From Actinomycetota bacterium (GTDB lineage Bacteria > Actinomycetota > Acidimicrobiia > Acidimicrobiales > Ilumatobacteraceae), in contig CP064997.1 in the NCBI GenBank assembly GCA_016700055.1, forward strand, positions 1 to 64,000: DNA of 64,000 bases, read 5' to 3'. Both the position numbers and the translations under genes were made by a program. This document shows positions 26,812 to 36,527 of the stretch, piece after piece (positions within the stretch are counted from its first letter, which is position 1; the number at the start of each line of letters is the position of its first letter). The notes beneath the pieces are model-generated. The model did no database searches. It saw only the letters and a list, made by a program, of their open reading frames with translations, and was not told the origin of the DNA.

Positions 26812-26840
26812 TTGACGTTCGGGCGGGCACGCCATAGCGT
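26812..26840 (+). promoter_or_regulatory. sigma-70-type promoter for merR/gcvT
   Basis: TTGACG (26812-26817) and TAGCGT (26835-26840) are separated by exactly 17 bp. Transcription would begin near 26847, ahead of both candidate starts of the MerR gene, so merR and gcvT can be transcribed separately from the upstream genes. Confidence 0.6.
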
Positions 26841-26917
26841 TCGCACACCGGCGTAACTACGTCGATGTGATCCGTCGCGAACAAGCGTTGCGACGACGAC
26901 TTGGGGCGGAGGGCCCG

Positions 26918-27362
<445 letters not shown>

Positions 27363-27370
<8 letters not shown>

Positions 27371-28430
27371 GTCGGCGCCGCTCGAGCAGTCCCCGCTGTA
27401 CGCGGAGCACCAGCGTCTCGGCGCCAAGCTCGTCCCGTTCGGCGGGTGGGAGATGCCGCTGTCCTACCCCGACGGCACGATCACCGAGCACCTGCGCTGT
27501 CGCCGCGAGGCCGTCGTGTTCGACGTCTCCCACCTCGGGACGGTCCAGGTGGTGGGTAGCGACGCGCTCGAACGACTGCAGTGGGCGCTCACCAACGACC
27601 TGACCAAGATCTCACCCGGAAGGGCGCAGTACACGCACCTGCTCGACGAGAGCGATGCCTCGGTGCTCGACGACATCATCGTGTGGTGGGTCGAAGATCA
27701 GACCTTCGACGTGATGCCGAACGCCTCCAACACCGACCGCGTGATCGCGGCCATCGGCGGGCAGGAGACCACGCACACGAGGGCGGTGCTGGCCGTGCAG
27801 GGTCCGACGGCTAGGTCCCTGGTCGCGAAGGTGTTCCCGGCCGCGGCCGAGGTCGGCAGGTTCCGGGTGCGCCAGGAGATGTGGGGTGACGTGCCCTGCA
27901 CCGTCGCCGGAACGGGCTACACGGGTGAGGACGGCATCGAGATCGCCGCCCCGGCCGCCCACGCTCCCGAGCTGTGGCGAGCGCTGCTACATGCTGGAGT
28001 GCATCCGGCCGGTCTCGGCGCCCGCGACACGCTGCGCCTCGAGGCGGGGCTGCCGCTGCACGGCCACGAGCTCGGTCCGGGCATCACACCGCTGCAGGCG
28101 GGGCTCGGTTGGGTCGTCGCGTGGCGCAAGGACGAGTTCCGCGGTCGCCATGCGCTCGAGGTGGAACGCGCCGCCGGCATCCCCCGGCTGCTGCGGGGGA
28201 TCGTCACCGAGGGCCGTCGGCCGCCGCGCGGGGGAAGCTCGATCCTGATCGATGGGGCGATGGTGGGCCAGGTCACGAGCGGCAACTACTCGCCGGTGCT
28301 CGAGCACGGCATCGCGCTGGCGTTCTTGCCGCCCGACGTCGCCGACGGCGCCGAGGTGGCCGTCGACGTCCGGGGCACCACGATGCGCGGGCGCGTCGTA
28401 CCGACGCCCTTCGTCGAAAAGAGCGCCTAG
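27363..28430 (+). CDS. gcvT: glycine cleavage system T protein (aminomethyltransferase)
   Basis: A 355-residue GcvT, transferring the methylene group from lipoyl-GcvH to tetrahydrofolate with release of ammonia. Signatures include 'KLVPFGGWEMPL', 'VVFDVSHLGTVQVVG', 'GYTGEDGIEI' and 'LGARDTLRLEAGLPL'. Gly-Glu of the folate site is visible in GYTGEDG. The start ATG 27363 overlaps the MerR gene. Its TAG stop lies inside CTAG shared with the TAG stop of the convergent lysine-tail gene. Confidence 0.95.
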
Positions 28431-29197
28431 CTGCGACGACCCGCCGGCAACTTCCCCGCGGGCCGCCTCGCCGGCGTCTTCTTGGCAGCCGTCTTCTTGG
28501 CAGCCGTCTTCTTGGCCGCGGTCTTCTTCGCAGCAGTACGCTTCGCCGGCGCCTTCTTGGCAGCAGCACGCTTCGCCGGTGCCTTCTTGGCCGGCGCCTT
28601 CTTGGCCGCGGTCTTCTTCGCGGCGGGTGCCCTCTTGGCCGCGGTCTTCTTCGCGACGGGCTTCTCGGGCGCGGCCAGTTCTGTCGCGCGTGCGGGGGCG
28701 GACTGGCGCGCAGTGCTCGGGCGCAAGCCACTCAGGGGTCGGAAGCCGAAGATGCCACCTGCTGATTCGGCGATCTGCATGAACGGCTGCATCCGTGAGG
28801 AGAACTCGCGCAGCACGGCCACGAAGTCGTTCAAGTCGGTGGGCAGCCGGCTGAGCCCTGGCGACGCCAGCGTGTCGGCGAGATGGGCGAGCCCGGGGGC
28901 CACCTTCTCGACCGGGCCGGAGAGCTGCTCGATCATCGCGTCGGCTGCACGGACCGTGCGCGTCACCTGGGGCATGAACGCCCTGACCGGCTCCTCGACG
29001 TCGTCGAGCAAGCGGTTCACCCGCTGCGCGACCGCGTTCAGCTCGCGCATCGTGGCGTTGAAGGTCTCCACCGACTCGAACAGGTCGTTCACCCCGCGCC
29101 GGAACTGCTCGATCGACTTGGAGATCGAAGCGAGTGGGTTGGTGCCGCCCATCAGGTTGAACAGTTCACCGAGACCGGGCGCGGTGGTGTCGCTCAT
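28427..29197 (-). CDS. helical protein with histone-H1-like Lys/Ala/Pro tail
   Basis: A 256-residue protein. Residues 1-150 are helical and heptad-like ('FRRGVNDLFESVETFNATM'), with no membrane span. Residues from about 175 are a very basic tail built from KKTAAKK, KKAPAKK and KRAPA units like the C-terminus of eukaryotic H1 and actinobacterial HupB/Lsr2-type tails. A phasin-like or granule/DNA-binding role is possible but unproven. The tail's DNA shows repeats of GTCTTCTTGGC (about 28470-28640). It lies between gcvT and gcvP, convergent with gcvT. Confidence 0.75.
   Translation of the reverse strand: MSDTTAPGLGELFNLMGGTNPLASISKSIEQFRRGVNDLFESVETFNATMRELNAVAQRVNRLLDDVEEPVRAFMPQVTRTVRAADAMIEQLSGPVEKVAPGLAHLADTLASPGLSRLPTDLNDFVAVLREFSSRMQPFMQIAESAGGIFGFRPLSGLRPSTARQSAPARATELAAPEKPVAKKTAAKRAPAAKKTAAKKAPAKKAPAKRAAAKKAPAKRTAAKKTAAKKTAAKKTAAKKTPARRPAGKLPAGRRS
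28470..28640. repeat. degenerate tandem repeats coding the Lys/Ala tail
   Basis: Repeats of about 15 bp such as GTCTTCTTGGCAGCC encode AAKKT units on the minus strand. Copies are near-identical from 28476 to 28510 and decay further on, which makes this a likely site of length variation between strains. Confidence 0.75.
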
Positions 29198-29242
29198 GGG
29201 TGCAACGGTATCCCTCCAGCCGCGACGCGCCGGGCACCCTCG

Positions 29243-32113
29243 CTAGGAACGCGCGGCGAGCTCCTCGAGCGGCTCACAGGTGCAGATCAGGTGGCGGTCG
29301 CCGTACGCGGCGTCGATGCGTGAGACGGGAGGGAAGTACCTCGCCCCGCGCCGACCCTGGACGGGGAAGGCACCGAGCTCACGCGGGTAGGGCCGGTCCC
29401 ACTCGCCGACCAGGTCCTCGACCACGTGGGGTGCGTGACGTAGCGGGCTCTCCCCGATGGGCCACACGCCTGCGGCCACCTGATCGATCTCGCCCCTGAT
29501 CGCGATCATCGCGTCGCAGAACCGGTCGAGCTCACCCTTGGTCTCGCTCTCGGTCGGCTCGACCATCAGCGTGCCCGCCACCGGGAAGCTGACCGTCGGC
29601 GCATGGAAGCCGTAGTCCATCAGGCGCTTGGCGACATCGTCGACGGTCACGCCGGTGGCCTTCGTCAGCGGCCGTAGATCGAGGATGCACTCGTGGGCGA
29701 CGTAGCCCCCAGAGCCGGTGTAGAGCACGGCGAAGTACGGGTCGAGGCGCCGGGCGACGTAGTTCGCGTTGACGATCGCCGCCTCTGTCGCCTCCGCCAG
29801 CCCTTGCGCACCCATCAGGCGGATGTACGCCCACGAGATGGGCAAGATGCCGGCCGACCCGTAGAGCGTTCCCGAGACAGGCCCGGCGCCGCCGGCGGCC
29901 GGTGGGGCGATCGGGTCGCCGGGCAGGAACGGGGCGAGGTGAGCCCGCACTCCGACGGGACCGACGCCAGGACCGCCCCCTCCGTGCGGGATGCAGAAGG
30001 TCTTGTGGAGGTTGAGGTGGCTGACGTCGGCGCCGAAGCGACCCGGCTGGGCGAGCCCGACGAGCGCGTTCAGGTTCGCCCCGTCGACGTACACCTGGCC
30101 GCCTCGATCGTGGACGATGGCGCAGATCTCGCCGATCGCCTCTTCGAACACCCCGTGGGTCGAGGGGTAGGTGACCATCAGGGCGGCCAGCTCGTCACCA
30201 GCGGCCTCGGCCTTGGCCCGGAGATCATCGAGGTCGACGTTGCCGCCCTCGTCGCAGGCCACGACGACCACCTTGCACCCCGCCATCACCGCGCTCGCCG
30301 CGTTCGTCCCGTGCGCGCTCGACGGGATGAGACAGATGCGCCGTGACTCCTCGCCGCGGCTCGCGTGGTAGGCGCGGATCGCGAGCAGGCCGGCGAACTC
30401 GCCCTGGCTGCCGGCGTTCGGCTGCAGGCTGACGGCGTCGTAGCCGGTGATCGCGACGAGCATCTGCTCCAGCTCGGCGACGAGCCGGCGGTAGCCGGCA
30501 GTCTCGTCGTCGGGCGCGTAGGGGTGGACGTCGGCGAACTCGGGCCAGGTGATCGGCTCCATCTCCGTCGTCGCGTTGAGCTTCATCGTGCACGACCCGA
30601 GCGGGATCATCGTGCGGTCGAGCGCCAGGTCGGCGTCGGCGAGTCGGCGCAGGTAGCGCAGCATCTCGTGCTCGGTCTGGTAGAGATGGAACGCGTCCTG
30701 GCCCAAGATCTCGTCCGTGCGCAGCCAGGATCGGCCCACGCCGTCGGGCGCTTCGTCGGCGAGCTGGGCAGCGTCGACAGGGGCGACACCGAATGCCTGC
30801 CACACGGCGTCGAGCACGTCGAGACTCACCGTCTCGTCGAGGGTGATGCCTACCTGGTCGGGGCCGAGGTCACGCAGGTCGAGCCCGAGCTCACGCGCCG
30901 CGCTGCGGACCTGCTCACCCCGTCCCGGTGTGCGCACGCCGATCGTGTCGAACCAGGTGTCGTGGACGAGCTCCAGCCCGCCCGCTCGCAGCCCTGCGGC
31001 CAGGATCGAGGTGAGCCGGTGAACGCGCTCGGCGATGCGCCGTAGTCCGTCGGGGCCGTGCCACGCGGCGTACAGCCCGGCGATGTTCGCGAGCAGCGCT
31101 TGGGCGGTGCAGATGTTGCTCGTCGCCTTCTCCCGCCTGATGTGCTGCTCGCGCGTCTGCAGCGCGAGGCGCAGGGCGGGGCGGCCGTTGGTGTCGGTGC
31201 TCACCCCGACGAGGCGCCCCGGCAGCGACCGGGCGTGCCGCTCGTGCGCGGCGATGAACCCTGCGTGTGGACCGCCGTTGCCCATCGGCACGCCGAAGCG
31301 CTGCGCCGACCCGATCGCGATGTCGGCACCGATCTCACCGGGGGGGACGAGCAGCATGCACGCCAGGAGATCGGTGGCGACCACGGCGATCCCTCCGGCC
31401 TGCTGGACGGCGGCGATCGGTTCGCGCCAGTCGGCGATCGCACCTGTCGATGTCGGCAGCGAGAACAGCGCGCCGAAGCAGGCGGCGGGGTCGAGCGAGT
31501 CGATCGGCCCGGTCACGAGCTCGATGCCGACCGGCAGCGCCCGTGTCCGCAGCACCGCGATCGTCTGCGGGTGGGTGTCCTCGTGAACGAAGAAGCACGG
31601 GGCGTCACTCGTCGCCACTCGGTGCGCCATCGCCATCGCCTCCGCCGCGGCGGTCGGCTCGTCGAGCAGCGAGGCGTTCGCGATGCCGAGACCGGTCAGC
31701 TCGACGACCAGCGTCTGGAAGTTGAGCAACGCTTCGAGACGACCCTGGCTGATCTCGGGTTGGTACGGGGTGTACGACGTGTACCAGGCGGGGTTCTCCA
31801 GCAGGTTGCGCCGGATCACCGGCGGTGTGATCGTGCCCGTGAAGCCCATGCCGATGAGGCTCCGTCGGGGCTTGTTCAGCGCGGCGATCTCGGCCAGCTC
31901 GGCGGCCACCTCGGTTTCAGTGCGCGGACCGTCCAGCGCAAGTGCCTCTCGCTGGCGGATCGAGTGGGGGACGGTGCGGTCGAGCAGTTCGCCGACGCCG
32001 GCCACGCCGATCGTGGCGAGCATCTCGCGCAGCTCCTCGGCATTCGGGCCGATGTGCCGGCGACGGAATTCGCCTCGGTCGAACAGCCGGTCGAGTGTGG
32101 GTGATTCGGCCAT
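29243..32113 (-). CDS. gcvP: glycine dehydrogenase (P protein)
   Basis: A 956-residue single-chain P protein, decarboxylating glycine with PLP and loading the aminomethyl group on GcvH. It starts at ATG 32113 (MAESPTLDRLFDR), and 'RRHIGPNAEELREML' is the family N-terminus. The PLP lysine lies in 'NLHKTFCIPHGGGGPG' near residue 704. Length is normal for the fused form. It is on the strand opposite gcvT and gcvH, separated by the histone-tail gene; no lpd is in the window. Confidence 0.96.
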   Translation of the reverse strand: MAESPTLDRLFDRGEFRRRHIGPNAEELREMLATIGVAGVGELLDRTVPHSIRQREALALDGPRTETEVAAELAEIAALNKPRRSLIGMGFTGTITPPVIRRNLLENPAWYTSYTPYQPEISQGRLEALLNFQTLVVELTGLGIANASLLDEPTAAAEAMAMAHRVATSDAPCFFVHEDTHPQTIAVLRTRALPVGIELVTGPIDSLDPAACFGALFSLPTSTGAIADWREPIAAVQQAGGIAVVATDLLACMLLVPPGEIGADIAIGSAQRFGVPMGNGGPHAGFIAAHERHARSLPGRLVGVSTDTNGRPALRLALQTREQHIRREKATSNICTAQALLANIAGLYAAWHGPDGLRRIAERVHRLTSILAAGLRAGGLELVHDTWFDTIGVRTPGRGEQVRSAARELGLDLRDLGPDQVGITLDETVSLDVLDAVWQAFGVAPVDAAQLADEAPDGVGRSWLRTDEILGQDAFHLYQTEHEMLRYLRRLADADLALDRTMIPLGSCTMKLNATTEMEPITWPEFADVHPYAPDDETAGYRRLVAELEQMLVAITGYDAVSLQPNAGSQGEFAGLLAIRAYHASRGEESRRICLIPSSAHGTNAASAVMAGCKVVVVACDEGGNVDLDDLRAKAEAAGDELAALMVTYPSTHGVFEEAIGEICAIVHDRGGQVYVDGANLNALVGLAQPGRFGADVSHLNLHKTFCIPHGGGGPGVGPVGVRAHLAPFLPGDPIAPPAAGGAGPVSGTLYGSAGILPISWAYIRLMGAQGLAEATEAAIVNANYVARRLDPYFAVLYTGSGGYVAHECILDLRPLTKATGVTVDDVAKRLMDYGFHAPTVSFPVAGTLMVEPTESETKGELDRFCDAMIAIRGEIDQVAAGVWPIGESPLRHAPHVVEDLVGEWDRPYPRELGAFPVQGRRGARYFPPVSRIDAAYGDRHLICTCEPLEELAARS

Positions 32114-32159
32114 CGCGGCCTGGACGTTACCCGGGTAGGGTCGCACCCATGGTGGTGCC

Positions 32160-32885
32160 GTGAGCGAGCGTGTCGCGGTCGTGACGGGAGCGAACCGGGG
32201 GATCGGGCTTCACCTCGTCGACCAACTGCAGCATCGAGGCTGGCGGGTGGTTGCCGGCTGTCGCCATCCCGACGACGCGGGCATGCTCTACGCCCTGCGT
32301 CCGATGGCCCTGCTCGCCCTCGACGTGTCCGACCCGGTTTCGGTCAGCCACTTCCGTGACGAGTTGCGCACCCACGCCGAACATGTCGACCTGATCGTCA
32401 ACAACGCGGGTGTCATGTCTGCGGCCGGCGGGCGGGTGGGGGAGGCGAGCGCGGCAGACCAAGCGGTCAACGGGCCGCTCGCCGCGCTGGACGGAGAACA
32501 GATCGACCGCGTGATGAGCGTGAACGCGACAGGTCCACTGCTCGTCACCCAAGCGCTCGCCTCGATGCTGCGCCCCGGTGCAGCGGTCGTGAACGTCAGC
32601 TCCCGTCTCGGCTCGCTGAGCCTCGCAACGGCGAGCTCATACGGCTACAGCATGTCGAAAGCGGCGCTCAACATGGCCACCACGATCCTGGCGCGCGAGC
32701 TCGGACCCCACGGTGTGGTCTGCGTCGCGGTCAGCCCCGGTTGGGTGCGCACCGACATGGGCGGCGACGATGCACGGCTCGACCCCCGCGAAGCCACGAG
32801 CGGGATGGCCGATCTGATCGGACGCCTGCACCCTGCCGACAACGGAACCTTCATCGACTACCTCGGCGAGCAGATCCCTTGGTGA
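32160..32885 (+). CDS. short-chain dehydrogenase/reductase
   Basis: A 241-residue SDR. TGANRGIG near residue 9, NNAG in 'IVNNAGVMSA', Ser in 'VNVSSRLGSLS' and catalytic Tyr/Lys in 'YGYSMSKAALN' are all present. GTG 32160 is the likely start, 46 bp from the divergent gcvP start. The pattern resembles cyclopentanol-dehydrogenase-like or carbonyl reductase SDRs. Substrate unknown. Confidence 0.9.
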   Translation: MSERVAVVTGANRGIGLHLVDQLQHRGWRVVAGCRHPDDAGMLYALRPMALLALDVSDPVSVSHFRDELRTHAEHVDLIVNNAGVMSAAGGRVGEASAADQAVNGPLAALDGEQIDRVMSVNATGPLLVTQALASMLRPGAAVVNVSSRLGSLSLATASSYGYSMSKAALNMATTILARELGPHGVVCVAVSPGWVRTDMGGDDARLDPREATSGMADLIGRLHPADNGTFIDYLGEQIPW

Positions 32886-32901
32886 ACCCGTAGCCGAGTG
32901 C

Positions 32902-33678
32902 TCACCGACGCTCGTGGCGCGATTGGTTGCTCGGATGGCTGCTCATCGAACGGCACTTCGCGATCAACTCCGCCTGGGAGTGCACGCCGAACCGGCGGAA
33001 GATCGTGCCGATGTGGTTCCTAACGGTGTTCGTGCTGATGTGCAGCCGCTTGGCGATGACCACCGTCCGCTCGCCGAGCAGCAGTAGGTGGAAGACCTCG
33101 CGCTGGCGCTCGGACAGCTGGACGAAGCGACTGTCGGGCTCGGGCATCCCTTGCTCGGGCGCCAGCGCCTCGTTCAGTTCGTGCATCACCCGGCCGAGCA
33201 CGCGATCGATGCCGTCGATCATCGCCGCGTCGGTCTCGTCCGCCCGCTCGGCAAGCAGCGGGGCCACCGTCCCGACCACGCTGCGCGTCGGCTCGTTGGA
33301 CTCCACGACGCCGACCATGCCGAGGCGATGAGGGCGCGGCTCACCCCGTACGAGAAACGCCACCACCGTGGAGATGGTGAATTCGCGCCCCGTACGCAGG
33401 CGGTCCATCGACCTGAGGAGCGCTTCGCTCACCGCGGGCACGACGGGCAAGACGAACGCGGGGGAGCCGACCGCGGGCCGGCTCCCGGTGATCCCGGAAA
33501 GCGACCGGTTCACGTAGGCGAGCCGACCGTCCGAGCCGTACGCGAACCAGCCCGAGGATGCCATCTCGAAGAGCGGCCGCAAGCTGCTCCAAGCGGGCGC
33601 GACGACTCGTCGTCCGGCGCCGACCGTACGGACGGCGGGATCGAGCGTGCTGAGCGCGGCGGTGCCGGTCGGCGTCAT
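32902..33678 (-). CDS. PAS/LuxR-type regulator A
   Basis: A 258-residue regulator. A PAS-like sensor (about 35-110, 'WFAYGSDGRLAYVNRSLSGI') precedes a LuxR/GerE HTH in the last 65 residues ('LSERQREVFHLLLLGERTVV', then 'TNTVRNHIGTIFRRFGVHS'). No receiver domain is present. The start ATG 33678 overlaps the stop of the exported-protein gene by ATGA (33675-33678), so it is last in that transcript. It is similar in layout and C-terminal sequence to the regulator at 36805. Confidence 0.85.
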   Translation of the reverse strand: MTPTGTAALSTLDPAVRTVGAGRRVVAPAWSSLRPLFEMASSGWFAYGSDGRLAYVNRSLSGITGSRPAVGSPAFVLPVVPAVSEALLRSMDRLRTGREFTISTVVAFLVRGEPRPHRLGMVGVVESNEPTRSVVGTVAPLLAERADETDAAMIDGIDRVLGRVMHELNEALAPEQGMPEPDSRFVQLSERQREVFHLLLLGERTVVIAKRLHISTNTVRNHIGTIFRRFGVHSQAELIAKCRSMSSHPSNQSRHERR

Positions 33679-35000
33679 CGCAACGCCCCAGAAGGTGAGT
33701 GCGGCAGATGCTCGGTGCGCGCCCCGGTCTTCGGCCGCCGCCGAGCGGCCGCCGCCCGGGTCCGCCGCCCGCGCCGGGAGATGCCGAGCACGATCGCGCC
33801 GCCGACCACGGCGGCACCACCGCCGATCAGCGGCCACAGCGGCGTCGTCCCAGCTCCCGTGGCGACGCCGACGCCGAAGCGCACCTCACGCTGGTCGGTC
33901 TCGTGGCCTTCGAAGTTGACCTTCCCGACGAGGCGATAGCTGCCTTCGGCACGCACCGGCAGCGGCAGCCCGATCTCCACCGAGCTCCCGGCCTCGGCCG
34001 TTCGCTCCAGGCTGGACACCACCTCGACCAGCTCGTCGTCGACGTAGACCTCGGCCACCAGCACCGCGGTGGTCTCGATGCGGCCGGTGTTGTTGAACAC
34101 CGCGGCCACCTGCGCCAGGCCGTTCAGTTCGGGGGTGTTCTCGACCGTGAGCTCGTCGAGCGTGCCCGAGCGGGTGAAGGTCCCCAGCGGCTCGAGGCGG
34201 AACTCGACCGTGCGCGACCCGATCACGATCGGTTCGGCTCCCGCCGTGTCGGTCACGGACATCTCGGCGGTGTAGTCGCCGGCGAGCTGTTCGGTGGTGT
34301 CCCACTCGGCGGTCACGACACCGTGGAGCTCGGGCCCCACTGGGAACGATTGGCCCTCGGTGGAGATCGTCGCCGCGACCTCGCCGTCACGCTTGATGGT
34401 CACGTCGAGCCGGGGGAGGAGTTGGACGTTGCCGAGGTTGTCGACGGCGGCGTTGAACCCCTGCAGCATGCCGACCTCGGCGTTGTCGACGTAGAAGTCG
34501 CTGACCGTGCCCTCCCTGTGCTCGGTCCCGGTGACCTCGACCACCAGGGCGACCTCGGCACCGATCTGCACGCCTGCGCCGGTCTCGCCTTCGCCGGCCT
34601 CGGCGATCTCGGTGCCGAGCACCTGGATCGCACCTTCGTAGGTGCGGTTGGCGGCGTCGTCGGGCACAAGGACCTGCACCACGACCTGCACGACCTCGCC
34701 GGCCGGCACGACGAACTGCGTCGCGTCGGTGCCGTCGTCGAAACGGGTCAGCTCCACCCAGCCGGCGACGTCGCCCGTCGGGGTCACCTCGAACCTGCTG
34801 TCGACGTCGCTGGTGCCGTTGCTGATCGTGAGCGTGGCCGAGGCGGAACCGCCGCGGAGCGCGTCGTCGAACTGGATCACCACCGGCGAAATGCCGATGC
34901 CCGCACCGCCGTCGTCTTGTGCTCCCGCCGGCGACGATGCAGCGAACGCGAACGACGCCACGATGGCGCCGAATGCCCTCATGGATCCCGTCCGCTTCAT
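33675..35000 (-). CDS. exported beta-sandwich protein with C-terminal membrane anchor
   Basis: A 441-residue protein. The signal peptide (MKRTGSMRAFGAIVASFAFA, cut near AGAQ) leads to three or four beta-rich Ig/NEW3-like modules, including 'IGISPVVIQFDDALRGGSAS' at the mature N-terminus. One C-terminal span (about 390-412, 'WPLIGGGAAVVGGAIVLGI') and a basic Arg-rich tail end the protein. The N-terminal module recalls DUF916/WxL-associated and pilus-chaperone-like proteins. A cell-surface scaffold is likely. It is translationally coupled to LuxR regulator A. Confidence 0.7.
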   Translation of the reverse strand: MKRTGSMRAFGAIVASFAFAASSPAGAQDDGGAGIGISPVVIQFDDALRGGSASATLTISNGTSDVDSRFEVTPTGDVAGWVELTRFDDGTDATQFVVPAGEVVQVVVQVLVPDDAANRTYEGAIQVLGTEIAEAGEGETGAGVQIGAEVALVVEVTGTEHREGTVSDFYVDNAEVGMLQGFNAAVDNLGNVQLLPRLDVTIKRDGEVAATISTEGQSFPVGPELHGVVTAEWDTTEQLAGDYTAEMSVTDTAGAEPIVIGSRTVEFRLEPLGTFTRSGTLDELTVENTPELNGLAQVAAVFNNTGRIETTAVLVAEVYVDDELVEVVSSLERTAEAGSSVEIGLPLPVRAEGSYRLVGKVNFEGHETDQREVRFGVGVATGAGTTPLWPLIGGGAAVVGGAIVLGISRRGRRTRAAAARRRPKTGARTEHLPHSPSGALR

Positions 35001-35112
35001 CGATGTCTCGCTTCGCTTCTTCGGCTGGCTATGGCTCCGTGGATCTGCTCGCTGTGCCGTTCGCCACATCGTCTCACGACGCGGTGCGCAGTGCTACCGC
35101 CTGTATGCGCCG

Positions 35113-35142
35113 AGTGGGGCCCCGGCGAACCGGGGCCCCACT
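35113..35142 (-). terminator. perfect 13-bp stem hairpin with CGAA loop
   Basis: AGTGGGGCCCCGG (35113-35125) and CCGGGGCCCCACT (35130-35142) are exact inverted repeats around CGAA. It lies between the stop of the 35179 gene and the start of the 33675 gene, both on the minus strand. There is no U-tract, so it may be a factor-assisted terminator or an mRNA-stability element that separates expression of the two genes. Confidence 0.75.
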
Positions 35143-35178
35143 GCGGTGATCACGACGATCAGATGATCGTCAGTTGTT

Positions 35179-36489
35179 TCACAACCAGTGCGTGTTGGAC
35201 CATGGCGTCGTCCCGGCAAGTGCATCCGGATGGCCGAGGTCCGTCGGGCAAAGAGCGATGTGGCGAGCCAGCAACCCGATGCCCGGGGTGGCGACGTAGG
35301 AGCCGGTCTGGATCGCCTCGGTCCAGATCGAGAACTCGATCTTGCCGATCTCGTTCGCGCACAACGTCCGGTTGATGTCGTCGTCGAAGTAGTACCACGG
35401 CCCAGCCGGTGGCGGGTTGGCGTTCGACGTGAGGTCCGACGTCAAGGAAGTGGCCAGGTCTACCGCACCCAACGACTGCAGCCCGGTCGGGACCTTGCCG
35501 AACTTGGCGTCGAAGTGGTCGATGCGCTTGTTGTCCGTGCAGCCAGTGCCGCTGATCGGCAGACCGCTCAGGCACATGCTGTGGAACCGCACTGCCAATC
35601 CCATGCCGGCGTTGCCCGTGTTGCGTACCGAGGTCTTCTGGTTCGCAGCGTTGTCCGTGCCGTCCCAGAGGTAGTCACCCGAAACCGGCTGCCAGAAGTG
35701 GTCGTTCGCCGAGACATTGCCGAACTGGACGTTCGTGAAGTCCTTCTCGAGATTGAAGAAGCTCATCACGTTGACGTAGTACTCCTGCGTCACCTGCGCG
35801 CTGTTCGGGGCGAAGGCCGTCATCACGATCCTGTACAGACCATGTGGCTGGTGCTTGCTGATCCCGAACGCGCTGTACCACAGGCTCTTCTGCTGCCCGA
35901 GGCACTCGTTGATGATGTTCGTGATCGCACCGCTGGCGAGCTGCCCGGTGGCTTGTGCCGCGCCGAACATCCCGGTCGGACCGTTGCAGGCGGGGCTGTT
36001 GATCCCCGGCGCCGCGTACCGCGTGCCGTCGATCTGCACCTTGTGCGTGCCGTCGGGGTGGTAGACGTCCCAATACACCTCGAGCCCGGAAGCACTCGAC
36101 GTCACGGCTCCCCACAGCTCCACCCAAGCGAGCGTCGGCTCGTCGTGGGCGTTGGGCAGCACGTGGATCACGGGCGTCCCGAACGGGTTCGGCATCGCCG
36201 CCGCGCCGCCGACAGGCTGGCACGGGAAGCCCGGGTTCGCTGACGGGTCGTCGTCGGGTCCGTACTGCATCGGCGGCGTGCCCGACCAGTTGCCGTCGGC
36301 GTCGTTCAGCGCCCAGGCGCACTCGATCACCGGAGCGTTCGAGTTACCACCGACGGTGGCCGAGGTGTCGGCATCGTCTGCTGTCTGGGCGGCAGCGCCA
36401 CCGCCCATCGTCACGGCTCCCAGGAGCGCGGCCCCCGTAAGGACCACACCCCATCGCACGCCGCTTCTCGTTGTTCGACTGCGTGTCAA
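35179..36489 (-). CDS. secreted protein of unknown function
   Basis: A 436-residue protein started by TTG 36489, supported by AAGGAGG 6 bp upstream. The signal peptide has a long polar n-region and the span 'WGVVLTGAALLGAVTMGGGA', cut near AAAQ. The mature part is Trp/Tyr/Asn-rich, and scattered cysteines (e.g. 'MCLSGLPISGTGC', 'LCANEIG') suggest disulfides. No known domain is recognised. It lies upstream of the membrane-anchored beta-sandwich gene on the same strand. It could be a cell-wall, appendage or extracellular protein. Confidence 0.7.
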   Translation of the reverse strand: MTRSRTTRSGVRWGVVLTGAALLGAVTMGGGAAAQTADDADTSATVGGNSNAPVIECAWALNDADGNWSGTPPMQYGPDDDPSANPGFPCQPVGGAAAMPNPFGTPVIHVLPNAHDEPTLAWVELWGAVTSSASGLEVYWDVYHPDGTHKVQIDGTRYAAPGINSPACNGPTGMFGAAQATGQLASGAITNIINECLGQQKSLWYSAFGISKHQPHGLYRIVMTAFAPNSAQVTQEYYVNVMSFFNLEKDFTNVQFGNVSANDHFWQPVSGDYLWDGTDNAANQKTSVRNTGNAGMGLAVRFHSMCLSGLPISGTGCTDNKRIDHFDAKFGKVPTGLQSLGAVDLATSLTSDLTSNANPPPAGPWYYFDDDINRTLCANEIGKIEFSIWTEAIQTGSYVATPGIGLLARHIALCPTDLGHPDALAGTTPWSNTHWL

Positions 36490-36515
36490 GAAGGTCCTCC
36501 TTCATCCCCTCGGCA

Positions 36516-36527
36516 CGGCACGTGCCG
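36516..36527. promoter_or_regulatory. 12-bp palindrome upstream of the secreted-protein gene
   Basis: CGGCACGTGCCG is perfectly self-complementary and lies 27 bp upstream of the TTG start. This is a plausible regulator site, perhaps for one of the two LuxR proteins, though no second copy was located. Confidence 0.35.

Noticed and set aside
26878..26891. LexA-like CGAAC-AAGC-GTTGC upstream of the MerR gene
   Set aside because: The right half-site has two mismatches (GTTGC rather than GTTCG) and it lies downstream of the promoter; not counted as an SOS box.
28470..28640. Possible CRISPR-like array
   Set aside because: The repeats are contiguous, degenerate and in frame within the Lys/Ala tail; there are no unique spacers or cas genes.
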